A DNA stretch of 7,552 nt from Dehalococcoidales bacterium (GTDB lineage: Bacteria; Chloroflexota; Dehalococcoidia; Dehalococcoidales; RBG-16-60-22), in contig JAGLTT010000033.1 in assembly GCA_023135135.1 (NCBI GenBank), positions 1-7,552 on the forward strand, given 5' to 3'. The notes under the pieces are model-generated. The model was not told where the DNA came from and did not search any database. It was given only the letters and a program-made list of their open reading frames with translations. Within the stretch, counting starts at the first letter, position 1. Each line of letters starts with the position of its first letter. This document shows, piece by piece, positions 5,586 through 7,552 of this stretch. Made by a program: the position numbers and the translations under genes.

Positions 5586-6290
5586 ATGTCGCCGAATAAA
5601 GGCATGATTGAACTGGAAAATATTACCAAGATTTACCGCATGGGTGATGTCGAGGTCCCGGCTCTCAGGGGGGTGACTTTAGGCATCAAACAGGGCGAGA
5701 TGGTGGCGCTTATCGGCGCCTCCGGCTCGGGAAAGTCTACCCTGATGAATATTATAGGATTCCTGGACAAGCCTACCGGGGGGAAATATATCATCGAGGG
5801 AATTGATGTCAGCGGACTTAACGATAACAAGCTGGCCGAGATGAGAAACAAGAAGATAGGGTTTGTCTTTCAGACGTACAACCTCTTGGCGCGGACCGCC
5901 GCCGTAGCGAATGTAGAACTGCCGCTTATTTACGGCGGCAGCAGGCAGAAACGCAAGAAGGCGATGGAGGCGCTGGAGCGTGTCGGTCTGAAGGCACGGG
6001 CTACTCATAAACCTTCGGAGCTTTCGGGCGGCGAGCAGCAGCGTGTGGCCATTGCCCGGGCGCTGGTGAATGACCCATCTCTTATCCTGGCGGATGAGCC
6101 TACCGGTAACCTTGACAGCAATGCCACGGCCGAAATTATTTCTATCTTCTGCCGGCTTCACCGGGAAGGTATCACCATTGTTCTGGTGACGCATGAGCCG
6201 GATGTCGCTGCGAAGGCAGAGCGCATCGTTCGGCTTCTGGATGGAAAAATTATTGAGGATAAGAAGGTTGAACCGGCAGCCGGTGATTAA
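5586..6290 (+). CDS. ABC transporter ATP-binding protein, MacB/LolD class
   Basis: This is the cytoplasmic ATPase of the exporter, 234 residues and a single nucleotide-binding domain. Walker A is GASGSGKST (44-52), the Q-loop glutamine is Gln96, and the signature is LSGGEQQR (146-153). Walker B is LILADEP (166-172), with catalytic Glu171. The D-loop GNLD (174-177) and switch histidine His203 in VTHEPD complete the set, so all catalytic elements are intact. The MacB/LolD/FtsE group is recognised from EVPALRGV near the start, [11 protein letters not shown] (91-101) and NVELPLIY (109-116). ATG 5586 is chosen because GGAAGTGA (5573-5580) is a near-perfect ribosome site for it. The in-frame GTG at 5577 lies inside that site. 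The gene begins 24 bases after the adaptor and ends 24 bases before the permease. Unlike Escherichia coli MacB, the ATPase is a separate chain, as in YknY. Confidence 0.96.
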   Translation: MSPNKGMIELENITKIYRMGDVEVPALRGVTLGIKQGEMVALIGASGSGKSTLMNIIGFLDKPTGGKYIIEGIDVSGLNDNKLAEMRNKKIGFVFQTYNLLARTAAVANVELPLIYGGSRQKRKKAMEALERVGLKARATHKPSELSGGEQQRVAIARALVNDPSLILADEPTGNLDSNATAEIISIFCRLHREGITIVLVTHEPDVAAKAERIVRLLDGKIIEDKKVEPAAGD

Positions 6291-6301
6291 TCAGTACAAT
6301 C

Positions 6302-6307
6302 GAGGAG
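6302..6307 (+). promoter_or_regulatory. Ribosome binding site of the permease
   Basis: GAGGAG lies 7 bases before GTG 6315. It decides for that GTG as the start. The nearer ATG at 6308 is in another frame and stops after six codons. Confidence 0.8.
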
Positions 6308-6314
6308 ATGAATC

Positions 6315-7552
6315 GTGAAGTGGATTGAGTCCTTTATTATAGCCGTCAGGTCGCTGGGGACCAACAAGCTCCGCTCCTCGCTGACCATGCTCGGTGTTAT
6401 CATCGGCGTCGGCTCCGTTATCACCCTGATGTCGGTGGGCAGGGGAGCGGAGGAATCCATTACCTCTACGCTGGAAGGCATGGGCACCAACCTGATTTAC
6501 ATAGCATCGCAAACGCCCGGTGTACAGGGGCTGGCCGCGATGGGAATGGCCAGTCAAAGCCTCACCATCAGCGATGCCGAGGCCATTGCCGAGCGTGTTC
6601 CATCGGTTGTGGCCGTAGCCCCGGTGACGGAAAATTATGCTGAGGTGGCCGCCGGTGACGTGAGCACCGCGGCTTTCATCGAGGCTACGACCCCGGAATT
6701 TGAATATGTAATGAACTTTCCGACGGAGTACGGGCAGTTCATTACCACGCGGCATGTAGCCTCCAGGGATATGGTTACCGTGCTGGGAAGTGATATCGCT
6801 GAAGACCTGTTTGGTGATGAAGACGCCGTGGGGGAAAAGGTTAAAATCAACGGACGCCAGTTCAACGTCATCGGCGTGCTGGAAGCCAAGGGCGGGCAGA
6901 TGATGGGTATCAGTATGGATGCGGTTATTATTGTACCCATAACGACCTATCAGGCAAGGCTTTTCCCGGGATCAACAGTGCGCGGCGAAGATACCGTCCA
7001 GCAGATTGCCGTCCAGATAGAAAGTACCGAAGTCGCCGATATCGTTTCAGCGGATATCACGGAATTATTATCGCAGCGTCACCGCATTACCGAGGAAGGG
7101 AAGGAAGACTTCCTCATCATGACCCAGGAGCAGATGATGGGCATGATACAGCAGGTGACCGGATTACTTACCGTACTGCTGGGGGCCATCGCCAGTATCT
7201 CACTGCTGGTCGGTAGTATCGGCATTATGAATATCATGCTTGTATCCGTAACCGAGCGTACGCGGGAGATAGGTATCCGCAAGGCAGTCGGAGCCAAGCG
7301 GCGTGATATTCTGCTTCAATTCCTCCTGGAGGCAGCGATGCTCAGTTTGTCAGGTGGCGTGGTGGGTATCATAGGCGGCTGGGGAGTGTCATGGCTGATT
7401 TCCACCTTTTCGGCGGCGGCTGGCATCAGTATCAATGCCGTGGTGTCATGGGATATCGTTATTCTGGCCATATCGGTATCGGTATTCATCGGCCTTGTTT
7501 CCGGTATATATCCGGCTATGAGGGCAGCCCGGCTTAACCCTATTGACGCCCT
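6315..7552 (+). CDS. MacB/FtsX-family ABC transporter permease, 3' end cut by the window
   Basis: This is the membrane subunit of the exporter, with 412 codons visible and no stop before the window edge. Proteins of this type are about 400-420 residues and end shortly after PI-D/E-AL, so only a few residues should be missing. A cytoplasmic N-terminal stretch with SLGTNKLRSSLTMLGVIIGV leads into transmembrane segment 1 (about 21-40). A large extracytoplasmic MacB core domain follows (about 45-272), with VLGSDIAEDLFG (156-167) and FNVIGVLEAKGG (183-194). The C-terminal FtsX domain has segments at about 281-308, 337-362 and 380-402. The cytoplasmic loop ERTREIGIRKAVGAKRRDIL (314-333) is the characteristic contact with the ATPase. 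Family knowledge says such permeases move periplasmic or membrane-embedded substrates by mechanotransmission. The start is GTG 6315, chosen by its ribosome site. Confidence 0.95.
   Translation, partial: MKWIESFIIAVRSLGTNKLRSSLTMLGVIIGVGSVITLMSVGRGAEESITSTLEGMGTNLIYIASQTPGVQGLAAMGMASQSLTISDAEAIAERVPSVVAVAPVTENYAEVAAGDVSTAAFIEATTPEFEYVMNFPTEYGQFITTRHVASRDMVTVLGSDIAEDLFGDEDAVGEKVKINGRQFNVIGVLEAKGGQMMGISMDAVIIVPITTYQARLFPGSTVRGEDTVQQIAVQIESTEVADIVSADITELLSQRHRITEEGKEDFLIMTQEQMMGMIQQVTGLLTVLLGAIASISLLVGSIGIMNIMLVSVTERTREIGIRKAVGAKRRDILLQFLLEAAMLSLSGGVVGIIGGWGVSWLISTFSAAAGISINAVVSWDIVILAISVSVFIGLVSGIYPAMRAARLNPIDA

Noticed and set aside
5679..6194. Minus-strand frame of 171 residues opposite the ATPase gene
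   Set aside because: It mirrors conserved ABC ATPase codons and shows no domain or start signal of its own.
6287..7297. Minus-strand frames opposite the permease region
   Set aside because: The plus strand from 6315 to the window end encodes a continuous MacB-type permease, which accounts for the whole stretch.
1..7552. CRISPR arrays, insertion sequences, prophage genes or attachment sites
   Set aside because: No repeat-spacer pattern, transposase or integrase motif, or duplicated tRNA end was seen. The tRNA 3' end, where integration would occur, is outside the window.

Overview
The window most resembles a bacterial chromosome of moderate GC content. The genes have a clear bacterial style: good Shine-Dalgarno sites, GTG as well as ATG starts, and sigma70-type promoters. 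The protein sequences, and an adaptor lipoprotein paired with separate MacB-type ATPase and permease chains, suggest a Chloroflexota lineage such as Dehalococcoidia. That placement is an impression from protein style, not a computed result.

Layout. Bases 1-41 hold the 5' half of a tRNA-Leu(CAA) gene on the minus strand, cut by the window edge. A short intergenic region (42-187) carries what look like back-to-back promoters, one for the tRNA and one for leuS. leuS (188-2629) encodes a complete leucyl-tRNA synthetase. It overlaps proC (2626-3432, pyrroline-5-carboxylate reductase) by four bases, so the two form a coupled housekeeping operon.

A strongly AT-rich gap (3433-3558) follows. It contains a perfect-consensus promoter (TTGACA, 17 bp, TATAAT), a perfect 9-bp inverted repeat next to the -35 box, and 9-bp-spaced ATATT repeats. 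It appears to drive a second operon of four plus-strand genes: a GbsR/MarR-type winged-helix regulator (3559-4056), a lipoprotein membrane-fusion/adaptor protein (4110-5561), an ABC ATPase of the MacB/LolD class (5586-6290), and a MacB/FtsX-type permease (6315 to the window end, lacking only its last few residues).

How the genes work together. The second operon reads as a self-regulated, three-component MacAB/YknXYZ-like exporter. The regulator probably binds the AT-rich operator and represses its own promoter until an unknown signal releases it. The ATPase powers the permease by mechanotransmission, and the anchored adaptor forms the extracytoplasmic part. The substrate cannot be read from the sequence. 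The most notable points are the operator/promoter architecture, a G9 tract just after the lipobox of the adaptor, a long and partly duplicated coiled-coil region in that adaptor, and the divergent pairing of tRNA-Leu with its own synthetase gene. No CRISPR array, insertion sequence, phage gene or clearly novel system was seen.
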